NCBI RefSeq assembly: GCF_900108045.1
Contig: NZ_FNUK01000008.1
Location: 1 to 64,000 of the forward strand
Length of the DNA stretch: 64,000 nucleotides
Direction of reading: 5' to 3'
DNA from: Caloramator fervidus
Lineage (GTDB): Bacteria > Bacillota > Clostridia > Clostridiales > Caloramatoraceae
Each line of letters starts with the position of its first letter. The first letter of the stretch is position 1. The translations under genes and the position numbers were made by a program. This document shows, in pieces, positions 26,654-35,838 of this stretch. The notes below the pieces were generated by a model. The model saw nothing but the letters and a program-made list of their open reading frames with translations. It made no database searches and was not told the origin of the DNA.

Positions 26654-27598
26654 ATGCTATATCCCCTTTTCTTTCAACCTATTTATAAAAGTACTATATG
26701 GGGAGGAAGAAAACTAGAAAGCTACTTTAAAAGACAAATTCCAGACGGAAATATTGCAGAAAGCTGGGATATATCATGTCATAAAAAAGGTATGAGCATA
26801 ATAAAAAATGGCAATTTAAAAGGCAAAACTTTAGAAGAAGCAATTAAAATATACAAAAAAGAAATCCTTGGGGATAAACATGAATACTTTCCTCTTTTGG
26901 TAAAGCTTATAGATGCAAACGATAAATTATCAGTTCAAGTTCATCCTGACGATGAGTATGCAAAAAAAATCGAAAATCAATTTGGAAAAACAGAAATGTG
27001 GTATGTAATAGACGCAAAAAAGGACGCAAAAATTATATATGGACTTAAAAAAGGAACAACAAAAGAAAATTTTAAAAAAGCTATCTTAAAAGGAAACGTA
27101 GAAGATTTTTTAAACTTTGTCAACGTTGAAAAAGGAGATGTTATATTTATTCCTTCAGGGACGGTTCACGCTATATTAGATGAACTTTTACTTTTAGAAA
27201 TACAGCAAAACAGCGACGTTACCTACAGAATATATGATTGGAATAGAGTTGATAAAGACGGAAAAAAAAGAGAACTACACTTAGATAAAGCTTTAGATGT
27301 TATAAATTATAACTTTGAAGGAAAAGTTATTAAACCTAAATTTAAAGATTTTCAAAACTTTAAAAAGGCAAAAGCTGTTTGCTCTAAATACTTTAATGTA
27401 GAGATAATAAAAATAGAAAAAGAATTTAAAGATGTAACAAGAAATTCATTTATAATATTTACTGCTGTTGAGGGTGAAGGTAAATTAATAAAAAATGAAG
27501 AATATCAAATAAAAGCTGGAGATAGCTTTCTTATCCCTGCTTGCCTTTGTGACTTTAAAATTGAAGGAAATTTAACGGTTTTAAAAACAACAGTTTAA
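26654..27598 (+). CDS. manA: Mannose-6-phosphate isomerase, class I
   Basis: 314 residues, matching Bacillus ManA length. Zinc ligands appear in SVQVHPDD (Q, H; about 94-101), E (KTEMWYVI) and GTVHAI (H); the LEIQQNSDVTYRIYDW segment carries the catalytic Arg. It interconverts mannose-6-P and fructose-6-P for cell-surface sugars or mannose use. ATG follows AAAGGAGGG. Monocistronic. Confidence 0.95.
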   Translation: MLYPLFFQPIYKSTIWGGRKLESYFKRQIPDGNIAESWDISCHKKGMSIIKNGNLKGKTLEEAIKIYKKEILGDKHEYFPLLVKLIDANDKLSVQVHPDDEYAKKIENQFGKTEMWYVIDAKKDAKIIYGLKKGTTKENFKKAILKGNVEDFLNFVNVEKGDVIFIPSGTVHAILDELLLLEIQQNSDVTYRIYDWNRVDKDGKKRELHLDKALDVINYNFEGKVIKPKFKDFQNFKKAKAVCSKYFNVEIIKIEKEFKDVTRNSFIIFTAVEGEGKLIKNEEYQIKAGDSFLIPACLCDFKIEGNLTVLKTTV

Positions 27599-27829
27599 TT
27601 ATTCATTCCACTTTCTTCCTGATTCTTTGTTTAGCTTTGTCATTATTCCACCTATTCTTCCTGTTTCCTTAGCAGTTAACCCACTCCAGCCATATTTTTT
27701 AACTTTATCTAAAAGACCTAACTCCTCAGCTATTTCATACTTTATCCTTTCCCTTTCTTTTTCCTTTTCAGTTAGTTCCTTTTTTGATTTTAATTTTGCT
27801 TTAACTATTTTCTTAAAGGGGGTTGCCAT
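27599..27829 (-). CDS. Alpha/beta-type small acid-soluble spore protein (SspF/Ssp4-like)
   Basis: 76 residues. The core IKYEIAEELGLLDKVKKYGW followed by AKETGRIGGIM is the alpha/beta SASP signature: the YEIAEELG part is the GPR protease recognition site and the GxxGG region binds DNA. An unusual Lys-rich N-terminal extension (residues 1-27) distinguishes it from the 80-residue gene at 37635 and resembles the SspF/Ssp4 subgroup. It coats spore DNA. Preceded by a likely sigma-G promoter and AGGAGG. Confidence 0.88.
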   Translation of the reverse strand: MATPFKKIVKAKLKSKKELTEKEKERERIKYEIAEELGLLDKVKKYGWSGLTAKETGRIGGIMTKLNKESGRKWNE

Positions 27830-27848
27830 AAAAACACCTCCTGTCTTT

Positions 27849-27877
27849 ATTATTGCAACAAGAATTTTTTTTATTCA
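27849..27877 (-). promoter_or_regulatory. Candidate sigma-G promoter of the SASP gene
   Basis: TGAATA, 16-bp spacer, CAATAAT on the minus strand, close to the sigma-G consensus TGNATA-N17-CATANTA. Confidence 0.45.
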
Positions 27878-27881
27878 TCAT

Positions 27882-27910
27882 TTGTAAAATTAAAATTCAA
27901 ATGTTATAAT
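27882..27910 (+). promoter_or_regulatory. Promoter of asd
   Basis: TTGTAA, 17-bp spacer, TATAAT, 55 nt before the asd start. No lysine riboswitch in this leader. Confidence 0.6.
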
Positions 27911-27971
27911 ACATTTAATAGTTTTTCTTTACATAATATAGATTAGATTAAATTTTCTAGGAGGCGGTTTA

Positions 27972-28946
27972 ATGAAAGTTGCTGTTGTTGGAGCTACCGG
28001 TATGGTAGGAAGGATGATGCTAAAAGTTTTAGAAGAAAGAAATTTCCCAATAGATGAGCTTTATCTTTTTGCTTCTTCAAAATCTAAAGGAATAGAAATG
28101 GAATTTAAAGGTAAAAAATATGTAGTTGAAGAACTTAAAGAAGATTCCTTTGATAGAGGAATAGATATAGCTTTATTTTCAGCAGGAGCTTCTACAAGCT
28201 TAAAATTTGCCCCAATTGCCGCATCTAAAGGTTGTATTGTTATAGATAACAGTTCAGCTTGGAGAATGCACGAAGATGTTCCTTTAGTAGTTCCAGAAGT
28301 TAACCCCGAAGATGTTAAGTGGCATAAAGGAATAATTGCAAATCCAAACTGCTCTACAATACAAGCCGTTGTGGTTTTAAAACCTCTAGATTTAAAATAT
28401 AAGATAAAAAGGATAGTTTATTCAACATATCAAGCAGTATCTGGAGCAGGTCAAGGAGGATATGAAGATCTTTTAAACGGAATAAAGGGTATTGCTCCTA
28501 AAAAATTTATTCATCCTATTGCCTTTAATGTTATTCCTCACATAGATGTTTTCTTAGAAAACGGATATACAAAGGAAGAAATGAAAATGATTCAAGAGAC
28601 AAAAAAAATAATGCACAGACCTGACCTTAAAGTTACTGCAACAACAGTTAGAGTTCCTGTTTTTCATGGTCATAGTGAATCAATAAATGTAGAATTTGAA
28701 AAAGATTTTACATTAGAAGAAGTTAAAGAAACGCTCAAAAACAGCAAAGGAATAGTTTTAATGGATGACCCTCAAAATAATTTATATCCAATGCCTATAT
28801 TAGCAGAAGGAAAAAATGAGGTATTTGTAGGAAGATTAAGAAGAGATGATAGCGTAGAATTTGGGCTTAACATGTGGGTTGTTGCGGATAACATAAGAAA
28901 AGGTGCTGCAACTAACGCAGTTCAAATAGCAGAATTATTATTGTAA
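27972..28946 (+). CDS. asd: Aspartate-semialdehyde dehydrogenase
   Basis: 324 residues. NADP-binding GATGMVGRMMLKVLEER (8-24), the active-site cysteine in NPNCSTIQ (about 126-133), and the C-terminal catalytic region TTVRVPVFHGHSE (about 229-241). It makes L-aspartate semialdehyde, the branch point to lysine/DAP, threonine and methionine. First of asd-dapA-dapB. ATG preceded by TAGGAGG. Confidence 0.96.
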   Translation: MKVAVVGATGMVGRMMLKVLEERNFPIDELYLFASSKSKGIEMEFKGKKYVVEELKEDSFDRGIDIALFSAGASTSLKFAPIAASKGCIVIDNSSAWRMHEDVPLVVPEVNPEDVKWHKGIIANPNCSTIQAVVVLKPLDLKYKIKRIVYSTYQAVSGAGQGGYEDLLNGIKGIAPKKFIHPIAFNVIPHIDVFLENGYTKEEMKMIQETKKIMHRPDLKVTATTVRVPVFHGHSESINVEFEKDFTLEEVKETLKNSKGIVLMDDPQNNLYPMPILAEGKNEVFVGRLRRDDSVEFGLNMWVVADNIRKGAATNAVQIAELLL

Positions 28947-28999
28947 CTGGTAAATTTTATGCATATAATAATATTAAACAATAAGGAGAGGATGGTTTT

Positions 29000-29881
29000 A
29001 TGACTCTTTTTAAGGGTTCAGGAGTTGCTATTGTAACTCCTTTTAAAGAGGATGGTGTTGATTTTAAAAAGCTTGAAGAACTTATAGAATGGCATATTCA
29101 AGAAAAAACTGATGCTATAATCGTTTGCGGAACAACAGGTGAAGCATCAACAATGAGCGAGCAAGAAAGAAAAGAAACCATAAAATTTACTGTAGATGTT
29201 GTAAAAAAGAGAATACCTGTCATTGCTGGAACTGGTTCAAACAACACCAAAGCTGCAATTGAAATGTCAAAATGGGCAGACTCAATAGGAGTTGATGGAC
29301 TTTTAGTTATAACTCCATATTATAATAAAACAACTCAAAGGGGAGCCATTGAACATTTTAAAGCTATAGCTTCCTCTGTAAAATCTCCTATAATAATATA
29401 CAACGTTCCATCAAGAACAGGATTTAATATACTTCCTGAAACCCTTTATGAACTTTCTAAAATAGACAATATAGTTGCAGTTAAAGAAGCTAGCGGAAAC
29501 ATAACTCAAGTTGCTGAAATAGCTCAACTTTGCGAAGATAAGCTTGATATATACTCTGGTAATGATGACCAAGTCATTCCAATGTTATCCCTTGGAGCAA
29601 AGGGAGTTATTTCTGTTGTTGCTAATATTCTTCCTAGAGATACCCATGATATGTGTGAAAAATGGTTTAACGGAGATATAGAAGGTGCAAGAAAACTACA
29701 ATTAAAAATGCTTCCTCTTATAAAGGCTTTATTTATAGAAACAAACCCAATTCCTGTTAAAGCAGCCATGAACCTTATGGGAATGAACGTAGGTTCTTTA
29801 AGACTTCCTCTTGTCGAAATGTCTTCAAAGAACCTTGAAATACTAAAACAAGAAATGATTAAATATGGAATTAAGCTATAG
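29000..29881 (+). CDS. dapA: 4-hydroxy-tetrahydrodipicolinate synthase
   Basis: 293 residues, standard TIM barrel. GTTGEAST (about 44-51), catalytic Tyr in YNVPSRTG (about 134-141) and Schiff-base Lys in VAVKEASG (about 162-169) are present. Condenses pyruvate and aspartate semialdehyde toward DAP, lysine and dipicolinate, the last needed for spores. 53 nt after asd; RBS AAGGAGAGG. Confidence 0.97.
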   Translation: MTLFKGSGVAIVTPFKEDGVDFKKLEELIEWHIQEKTDAIIVCGTTGEASTMSEQERKETIKFTVDVVKKRIPVIAGTGSNNTKAAIEMSKWADSIGVDGLLVITPYYNKTTQRGAIEHFKAIASSVKSPIIIYNVPSRTGFNILPETLYELSKIDNIVAVKEASGNITQVAEIAQLCEDKLDIYSGNDDQVIPMLSLGAKGVISVVANILPRDTHDMCEKWFNGDIEGARKLQLKMLPLIKALFIETNPIPVKAAMNLMGMNVGSLRLPLVEMSSKNLEILKQEMIKYGIKL

Positions 29882-29891
29882 AGGTGACGCT

Positions 29892-30641
29892 ATGAGAATT
29901 TTACTTCATGGATGTAATGGAAAAATGGGGCAAGTTTTAACAAGAATTATATCTCAAATGGAAGATATAAAAGTAGTATGTGGAGTTGACAAAAATCCTG
30001 AAAAATTCAACAACCCATACCCTGTTTATGACTCTTTAGAAAAAGTTAAAGAAAAAGTTGATGTTTTAATTGACTTTTCAAACCATTCTGCTTTAGACTC
30101 AATTTTAAAGTTTGGGCTTGATAACAAAGTTCCTCTTGTTATATGCACTACAGGATTTTCAAAGGAAGAAAAGGATAAAATAAAAGAAGCTTCTAAAAAT
30201 ATACCTATTTTAAATTCTGCAAATATGTCTATAGGAATAAACCTTATTACAAAAATTTTAAATCAAATAGCTCCTATTCTTTATGAAGACTTTGATATAG
30301 AAATAATTGAAAAACACCACAATCAAAAGCTAGACTCACCTAGCGGAACAGCATTAATGTTAGCAGATGCTATAAACTCCTCCCTTAATAACAAACTAGA
30401 ATACGTTTATGGAAGACACTCTAAAACTGATAAAAGAAAAAAACAAGAACTAGGAATACATGCCATAAGAGGAGGAGCTATAGTTGGGGAACATTCTGTA
30501 ATATTTGCTGGATATGGAGAAGTTATTGAAATAAACCACACTGCCCTTTCAAGGGATGTATTTGCTTATGGAGCTATAAAGGGCGCAAAATTTATAATAG
30601 GTAAAGAAGCAGGATTATATACTATGAATGATGTTATTTAA
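29892..30641 (+). CDS. dapB: 4-hydroxy-tetrahydrodipicolinate reductase
   Basis: 249 residues from the ATG at 29892, preceded by GAGGTGACGCT; the frame extends upstream into dapA without a site. NAD(P)-binding GCNGKMGQVL (6-15), and the catalytic EKHHNQKLDSPSGTALML segment (about 140-157), including the conserved His pair and Lys. Makes tetrahydrodipicolinate. It follows dapA after 10 nt. Confidence 0.96.
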   Translation: MRILLHGCNGKMGQVLTRIISQMEDIKVVCGVDKNPEKFNNPYPVYDSLEKVKEKVDVLIDFSNHSALDSILKFGLDNKVPLVICTTGFSKEEKDKIKEASKNIPILNSANMSIGINLITKILNQIAPILYEDFDIEIIEKHHNQKLDSPSGTALMLADAINSSLNNKLEYVYGRHSKTDKRKKQELGIHAIRGGAIVGEHSVIFAGYGEVIEINHTALSRDVFAYGAIKGAKFIIGKEAGLYTMNDVI

Positions 30642-30647
30642 TAAAGT

Positions 30648-30664
30648 GCTGCCTTTTAGGCAGC
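30648..30664 (+). terminator. Weak terminator/attenuating hairpin between dapB and patA
   Basis: GCTGCC / GGCAGC hairpin followed by CTATTATTTTTA. Its T run is interrupted, so it may reduce rather than stop read-through into patA. Confidence 0.5.
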
Positions 30665-30690
30665 CTATTATTTTTAAAAGGGGTGGATTT

Positions 30691-31845
30691 ATGGACCATC
30701 TTTTAAACAAAAGAGTTAAAGATATACAAATTTCAGGCATTAGAAAATTTTATAACATGGTTTCAAATTACAAAGATGCAATATCATTAACAATAGGTCA
30801 GCCAGATTTTCCAACTCCAGATCACATTAAAGATGCTGCAAAATTAGCCTTAGATAATAATAAAACAGTTTATACCCACAACGCTGGAATTATTGAGCTT
30901 AGAAAAGCCATTTCTAATTACTATAAAAAATACAACCTAGAGTATAACCCCGAAGATGAAATAATCGTAACAAACGGTGCCAGTGAAGCTATATACATAG
31001 CTTTAAACACAATCCTTGAAAAGGATTGCGAAGTTATACTCCCAGCTCCAGTTTATCCAGGATATGAACCCGTAATAAAACTTTTAGAAGCAAAACCAGT
31101 ATATGTTGATACTACAAAAAATGATTTTAAAATTACAGCAGAGCTTATAAAACCTCATTTAACAGATAAAACAAGATGTATAATAATTCCTTCTCCTTCA
31201 AATCCTACAGGAGTTATGCTAAATAAAAACGAACTTTTAGAAATTGCAAAGCTTTTAAAGGATAAAGATATTTTTATACTTTCAGATGAAATATATAGTG
31301 AACTCTCATATGATTTTGAACATACCTCCATAGCCTCCTTTAAAGAAGTATTTGACAAAACAATAGTTATAAATGGACTTTCAAAATCCCACTCTATGAC
31401 TGGATTTAGAATAGGATATGTTCTTTCTCCAAGTTATATTTCAAAGGAAATGATAAAGGTACATCAATATATAAACTCCTGTGCGTGTTCTATAAGTCAA
31501 TATGCTGCTCTTGAAGCTTTAACAAATGGACTTTTAGACTGCAATATAATGAAGGAAGAATATAAAAAAAGACGAGATTTTGTATATAAAAAACTTATTA
31601 AAATGGGATTAGATACTGTAAAACCAAACGGAGCCTTCTACATATTCCCTTCAATTAAAAAATTCAATATAAATTCCCTTGAATTTGCAGTTAAACTTCT
31701 TGAAACTCAAAAAGTTGCAGTAATTCCTGGAGATGCGTTTTCACCTTTAGGAGAAGGATACATAAGAATTTCCTATGCAAGTTCAATAGAAATTCTAAAA
31801 AAAGGATTGGAAAAAATACAAAAATTTTTAGAGGGCCTAAGTTAG
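30691..31845 (+). CDS. patA: PLP-dependent aminotransferase, PatA-like (N-acetyl-LL-DAP aminotransferase)
   Basis: 384 residues from ATG 30691, preceded by AAAGGGGTGG; the upstream open frame runs through a hairpin. Class I/II fold: SPSNPTGVM (about 165), SDEIYSELSYD (about 195) and Schiff-base Lys in INGLSKSHSMTGFRIGY (about 231). Bacillus PatA transaminates N-acetyl-L-2-amino-6-oxopimelate. Its place after dapB, plus the acetyl-type dapH at 34430, supports that role by context; general aspartate/aromatic aminotransferase activity is the alternative. Confidence 0.82.
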   Translation: MDHLLNKRVKDIQISGIRKFYNMVSNYKDAISLTIGQPDFPTPDHIKDAAKLALDNNKTVYTHNAGIIELRKAISNYYKKYNLEYNPEDEIIVTNGASEAIYIALNTILEKDCEVILPAPVYPGYEPVIKLLEAKPVYVDTTKNDFKITAELIKPHLTDKTRCIIIPSPSNPTGVMLNKNELLEIAKLLKDKDIFILSDEIYSELSYDFEHTSIASFKEVFDKTIVINGLSKSHSMTGFRIGYVLSPSYISKEMIKVHQYINSCACSISQYAALEALTNGLLDCNIMKEEYKKRRDFVYKKLIKMGLDTVKPNGAFYIFPSIKKFNINSLEFAVKLLETQKVAVIPGDAFSPLGEGYIRISYASSIEILKKGLEKIQKFLEGLS

Positions 31846-31851
31846 GCCCTC
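31831..31851 (+). terminator. Terminator after patA
   Basis: GAGGGCCTAA / TTAGGCCCTC hairpin followed by ATGTTTTTA, beginning inside the last codons. Confidence 0.75.
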
Positions 31852-31860
31852 ATGTTTTTA

Positions 31861-31889
31861 TTGACATAATCCCCTACAGGGTATATCAT
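31861..31889 (+). promoter_or_regulatory. Promoter with CsoR-like palindrome in its spacer
   Basis: TTGACA, 17-bp spacer, TATCAT. The spacer holds ATCCCCTACAGGGTAT (31869-31884), an imperfect inverted repeat resembling ATACCC-N4-GGGTAT sites used by CsoR/CstR/RcnR regulators. Confidence 0.5.
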
Positions 31890-31920
31890 GATATAGGATT
31901 ACAACTTAAGGAGGGATAAA

Positions 31921-32280
31921 ATGAAAACAGCTACAGATTTTCATAAAGAAGGATATAACTGTGCAGAAGCTATAATAAAATCAGCTAATGAAAAATTTAA
32001 TTTAAACATCCCCATTAAACTAGGAAGTGCTCTAGGAACTGGCATGGCAGTTGGAAGCACCTGCGGAGCTATAACTGCTGCTGCAGTTGTTTTAGGACAT
32101 ATAAAAGGTAGAAATTCTGCATCTGAAAAAAATTTAGCAAGATCCCCAATGAAAGAATTAATGAAAATGATATGTGAAAATTATGGAACTGACAAATGCC
32201 TTGACCTTAAAAAAAATGGAATATCCTGCAGCGAAATTATAGATTTTGTGGATAAAAAACTAGAAGATCTAATAAAATAG
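31921..32280 (+). CDS. C_GCAxxG_C_C family protein
   Basis: 119 residues, two helical hairpins. Conserved cysteines C14 (GYNCAEAI), C48 (GSTCGAITAA), C85, C93 and C103 fit the C_GCAxxG_C_C family (PF09719-type), thought to be redox or metal-related; no reaction is established. Monocistronic with its own promoter and a possible CsoR-like operator, RBS AAGGAGGG. Confidence 0.82.
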   Translation: MKTATDFHKEGYNCAEAIIKSANEKFNLNIPIKLGSALGTGMAVGSTCGAITAAAVVLGHIKGRNSASEKNLARSPMKELMKMICENYGTDKCLDLKKNGISCSEIIDFVDKKLEDLIK

Positions 32281-32299
32281 GCCATCTTAAAAGATGGCC
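32280..32299. terminator. Bidirectional terminator
   Basis: GGCCATCTT / AAGATGGCC between convergent genes. Confidence 0.7.
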
Positions 32300-33679
32300 C
32301 TATATCAAAAACATAGCAACTACAGTTGTAACAATAAGCCCTATAACAACAGGAATTAAATTTCTCTTTGCAAGGTCAAACGGACTTACTTTACAGATTG
32401 CTGCAACTGGAATAACTGCCCATGGTATTAATGTTCCTCCTCCAACCCATATAGCCGCTTGCTGTCCAAGAGCTGTTAAAGTAGCTGTTCCTTTTCCCAA
32501 TGCCGTTCCAAATATTTTTGCAACCGTTCCTGCAAGACTTATTCCTGAAAATCCTGAACCATCAAGACCTGTTATAGCCCCAACTGTTGTTAAAGCTGCT
32601 GCTCCAAATACTTTATTTATAGGAACTATTTGAGATAATGCTAATCCTAAATCGTTCACAAGCCCTGTAGAATTCTTAGGAAGATATTCTCCTAATATAC
32701 TCAAAAATCCTTCATCACCAAGATAGAAAAAGGCTGCTATAGGAATTACAGGTCCAAAAACTTTAAATCCAAACTGCAATCCTTCAATTAAATAATTTAC
32801 AACTTCATCTATAGCCTTTGTCTTAAGGGATACTAAAAGCATAAACATTAATATAAAAAGAGCTGTTCCTCCAATTAAAGCAGTTGCATCTCCACCTTGA
32901 AGATTATATTTTTTCATAATTACAATGTCTAATAAAAAAGCTATAGGAATTAAAGCTGCAAATAACTTTCTATAACTCAAAGAAAGCCAATATTCTTTAT
33001 CCATCTCTTCTTCTTGCAAATTATAAACCTCTAATAAGCCTTTTTTCATATCCCTTTTTATAAGTATAAAAGCTACTAAGGTTGTTACAAACCCCATAAC
33101 AAAAGTTAAAGGGATACTTGCCCTTATAACCTCTGAAACTTCTATACCAGCACCGCCTGCAGTTAACTTTGGAGCCCCTTGAATAACAAAATCACTTGAT
33201 AAAGCTATTCCATGTCCAAACAAATTCATAGAAACTGCAACAGCAAGGGCAGGAAGACCAGCCTTTACTGCAACGGGAGCAAGAATAACTCCTATTAAAG
33301 CTACCGCTGGAGATGGCCAGAAAAACCATGAAACTACCATCATAACTAAACCTACAATCCAATATGCTAAGTCTGGAGTTTTAATAAATTTTAAAAAGGG
33401 CCTTATCATTTCTTTGTTAACACCTGTTTTTTCTAAAATATTTCCCATTGCAACAATTATAGAAATTATAAGAATGGTTCCCAAAAGCTCTTTAATCGCA
33501 TAAGCTAATCCATTAAAAACCCCCATCATAGATTGATAAACAGATCCTGTTGCTACTAATCCTAAAATAAATATTCCTAAAATACACACTAAACTTGTAT
33601 CTTTTTTAAAAATCATAAAAACAATAACAAGTAAAATAAAAATAAGATAAATAAAATGTAACAAAGTAATTTGAACCAT
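32300..33679 (-). CDS. Predicted membrane permease, ion-transporter superfamily
   Basis: 459 residues from ATG 33679, preceded by TTGGAGG at 7 nt; the TTG at 33694 is part of that site. About 12 hydrophobic segments. Notable motifs are FWPSPAVALIG (about 120), GAITGLDGSGFSG and QQAAIWVGGGTLIPWAV, reminiscent of gluconate/citrate-type (GntP/CitMHS/DctM-like) carriers. The substrate is unknown and I do not recognise the precise family. It stands alone, between the C_GCAxxG_C_C gene and cobO. Confidence 0.65.
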   Translation of the reverse strand: MVQITLLHFIYLIFILLVIVFMIFKKDTSLVCILGIFILGLVATGSVYQSMMGVFNGLAYAIKELLGTILIISIIVAMGNILEKTGVNKEMIRPFLKFIKTPDLAYWIVGLVMMVVSWFFWPSPAVALIGVILAPVAVKAGLPALAVAVSMNLFGHGIALSSDFVIQGAPKLTAGGAGIEVSEVIRASIPLTFVMGFVTTLVAFILIKRDMKKGLLEVYNLQEEEMDKEYWLSLSYRKLFAALIPIAFLLDIVIMKKYNLQGGDATALIGGTALFILMFMLLVSLKTKAIDEVVNYLIEGLQFGFKVFGPVIPIAAFFYLGDEGFLSILGEYLPKNSTGLVNDLGLALSQIVPINKVFGAAALTTVGAITGLDGSGFSGISLAGTVAKIFGTALGKGTATLTALGQQAAIWVGGGTLIPWAVIPVAAICKVSPFDLAKRNLIPVVIGLIVTTVVAMFLI

Positions 33680-33745
33680 CAAAAAATCCTCCAAAAATTA
33701 TTTTAATGTTATAATATTCTACTTTTAAAAATAAGTTACAAAAAA

Positions 33746-33767
33746 ATTCCCCATTTAAATGGGGAAT
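33746..33767 (-). terminator. Terminator of cobO
   Basis: ATTCCCCATTT / AAATGGGGAAT followed on the minus strand by TTTTTTG. Confidence 0.8.
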
Positions 33768-34306
33768 CAAAATTCTATTCCTTTTCTTGCCAATACTCCT
33801 TTTTCAAAATAATGTTTTATTTCCTTCATCTCAGTGACTAAATCAGCAATTTCTAAGATTTCTTTTGGAACATTTCTTCCTGTTAATATAATCTCAATAT
33901 CATCAGGTTTTGATTTTAAAAACTCAACCACCTCTTCAACACTCAAAAGCTTATTATGTAAAACTCCCATAATCTCATCAAGAATCAATATATCACACTC
34001 TTTATTTTTTAAAACCTGCTTACAAAATTCAAAGGCTGTATCAATTTCTTTTTTTAACTCCTCTTTTTCCTTATCATTTAAAGTCCAAAAAAACCCCCTC
34101 TTTTTTTCAAATCTAAACACTTTAAAGTAAGGCTCTAACTTTTCTAGACTTTTTAATTCTCCTGTTTCAGAACCTTTTAAAAATTGAACCATGTAAACTT
34201 TAAGCTCATTTCCTGCAGCTCTAACCCCTAGTCCTATGGCTGCCGTTGTTTTACCTTTTCCATCTCCCGTATAAACTTGTATACACCCTTTAGATAATTT
34301 ACCCAT
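33767..34306 (-). CDS. cobO: Cob(I)yrinic acid a,c-diamide adenosyltransferase
   Basis: 179 residues, CobA/BtuR/CobO family. Inverted-type P-loop GDGKGKTTAAIGLG (14-27), VYMVQFLKG, and LILDEIMGVLHNKLL Walker B region. It adenosylates corrinoids to the coenzyme B12 form. No other cobalamin gene or B12 riboswitch is seen nearby, so it may serve salvage. Confidence 0.93.
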   Translation of the reverse strand: MGKLSKGCIQVYTGDGKGKTTAAIGLGVRAAGNELKVYMVQFLKGSETGELKSLEKLEPYFKVFRFEKKRGFFWTLNDKEKEELKKEIDTAFEFCKQVLKNKECDILILDEIMGVLHNKLLSVEEVVEFLKSKPDDIEIILTGRNVPKEILEIADLVTEMKEIKHYFEKGVLARKGIEF

Positions 34307-34365
34307 AACACTACCCCTTTCATAAAACTATCAATAAATATTATATCATAAATTAATACACATAA

Positions 34366-34395
34366 TTGACAAAAACAAGCAGTAAATGATATATT
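34366..34395 (+). promoter_or_regulatory. Promoter of dapH
   Basis: TTGACA, 18-bp spacer, TATATT, 35 nt before the start. Confidence 0.65.
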
Positions 34396-34429
34396 ATTCT
34401 AAAAAGTTTATTAAACAGAGGTGATATAG

Positions 34430-35143
34430 GTGAAACAATATGATTTAACTGATCCATATGAAATAGCAAGGTACATAAAAGAGGCTAAAAAAACAACTCC
34501 AGTTAAAGTTTATGTTGATGGAAATTTAAATGGGGTTAATGCTGAAAATATTGAAATATACGGAAGCGATAACTTCTACATATTATTTGGTGAAAACGAT
34601 ATAGTTGAAAAATTTTTAGAAGAAAATAAAGATAAAATAAAAAAGTATAGAATTGAATGGGACAGAAGAAATTCTGCAATCCCTATGATGGACATAAGGC
34701 ATATAAATGCAAGAATAGAACCAGGTGCTATAATAAGAGAAGGTGTCAAAATTGGCGATCATGCTGTAATAATGATGGGAGCTGTTATAAATATAGGAGC
34801 AGAAATTGGAGAAAATTCAATGATAGATATGAATGCTGTAATTGGTGCAAGGGGTAAAATAGGAAAAAATGTTCACGTAGGTGCAGGAGCAGTCATTGCC
34901 GGAGTTTTAGAACCTCCAAGTAAAGAACCTGTTGTAATTGAAGATGATGTTTTAATTGGAGCAAATGCTGTAATACTAGAAGGAGTTAGGGTTGGAAAAG
35001 GTTCGGTTGTTGCAGCAGGTTCTGTTGTAACCCATGACGTTGAAAGCGGAGTTGTTGTAGCAGGAGTTCCTGCAAAAGTTATAAAAAGGGTTGATCAAAA
35101 AACTAAAGAAAAAACAAAACTCTTAGACGACCTTAGAAAATAA
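34430..35143 (+). CDS. dapH: Tetrahydrodipicolinate N-acetyltransferase
   Basis: 237 residues, standard for DapH. Starts at GTG 34430 after AGAGGTGAT. An N-terminal alpha/beta domain (1-80) precedes a left-handed beta-helix of hexapeptide repeats (about 85-210) with [16 protein letters not shown] and [18 protein letters not shown], the typical DapH loop. Acetylation commits the cell to the N-acetyl route of DAP synthesis; PatA would catalyse the next step. The deacetylase, dapF and lysA are not in the window. Confidence 0.95.
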   Translation: MKQYDLTDPYEIARYIKEAKKTTPVKVYVDGNLNGVNAENIEIYGSDNFYILFGENDIVEKFLEENKDKIKKYRIEWDRRNSAIPMMDIRHINARIEPGAIIREGVKIGDHAVIMMGAVINIGAEIGENSMIDMNAVIGARGKIGKNVHVGAGAVIAGVLEPPSKEPVVIEDDVLIGANAVILEGVRVGKGSVVAAGSVVTHDVESGVVVAGVPAKVIKRVDQKTKEKTKLLDDLRK

Positions 35144-35164
35144 TCCACCCATTTAGGGTGGATT
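35142..35164. terminator. Bidirectional terminator
   Basis: AATCCACCC / GGGTGGATT hairpin between convergent dapH and the SSB-like gene. Confidence 0.75.
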
Positions 35165-35783
35165 ATTCTTCTACCTTTTCAAGTTTTGAAATTGATACTT
35201 CATAAGCTATTCTTTTTACTATATTGTCTTCAGATAATTTCTTTTCATACTCTCTGCTTTGCATTCTTCCCCAAATCTTTATATGGGTTCCCACTTCAAA
35301 TTTGCTTGAAAATCTCGCATTTCTTCCCCATGCAATAGCAGGTATGTAATCAGACTTATTATAAGCTCTATTTACAGCTAATAATATATCAGTTATTTCT
35401 CTACCAAGGGGAGTTGTTCTATATACTGGAGATTTGCATATGTAACCATCAAGATATATTTCATTAGGTTTTTCAGATATTGAGTCAATATTTTTTATAT
35501 CCCTTGCAAATACAGTTAAAAGAAGCCTATTTGCCCCTTCAACTACTCTGTTGTAGGATCTTATCTGCCCTTCAATAGATACAAGCTTTCCTACAGACAT
35601 GTCCACATTAACAATAAGCCTTTCTGAAACCGTAACAGGTAAAACATCTAAAACTTGACTTAATCTTGGAACTTCAATAAAAAAAGTATAGAAAGATTCA
35701 CCATACATTTCATGGCTAAATGTAAGAGGAGTTGATATCCTTCCTTCAACATAAGCCTTGTTTGTTAAAAATAAATTTTGCAT
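35163..35783 (-). CDS. SSB-like protein with two OB folds
   Basis: 206 residues from ATG 35783, 6 nt after GAGGG; the ATG at 35789 touches that site. Two SSB/PriB-like OB segments are visible: residues about 6-98 and 104-200, the second with AVNRAYNKSDYIPAIAWGRNARF and GTHIKIWGRMQSREY, the canonical SSB strand pattern. There is no acidic C-terminal tip like that of housekeeping SSB (only a short KVEE end), so it is probably a paralogue. It likely binds single-stranded DNA; its process is unknown. Confidence 0.75.
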   Translation of the reverse strand: MQNLFLTNKAYVEGRISTPLTFSHEMYGESFYTFFIEVPRLSQVLDVLPVTVSERLIVNVDMSVGKLVSIEGQIRSYNRVVEGANRLLLTVFARDIKNIDSISEKPNEIYLDGYICKSPVYRTTPLGREITDILLAVNRAYNKSDYIPAIAWGRNARFSSKFEVGTHIKIWGRMQSREYEKKLSEDNIVKRIAYEVSISKLEKVEE

Positions 35784-35838
35784 CCCCATCCCTCTCCCTT
35801 TCGTATTTTTATCTAATATAAATATATTTAATTCTTTT

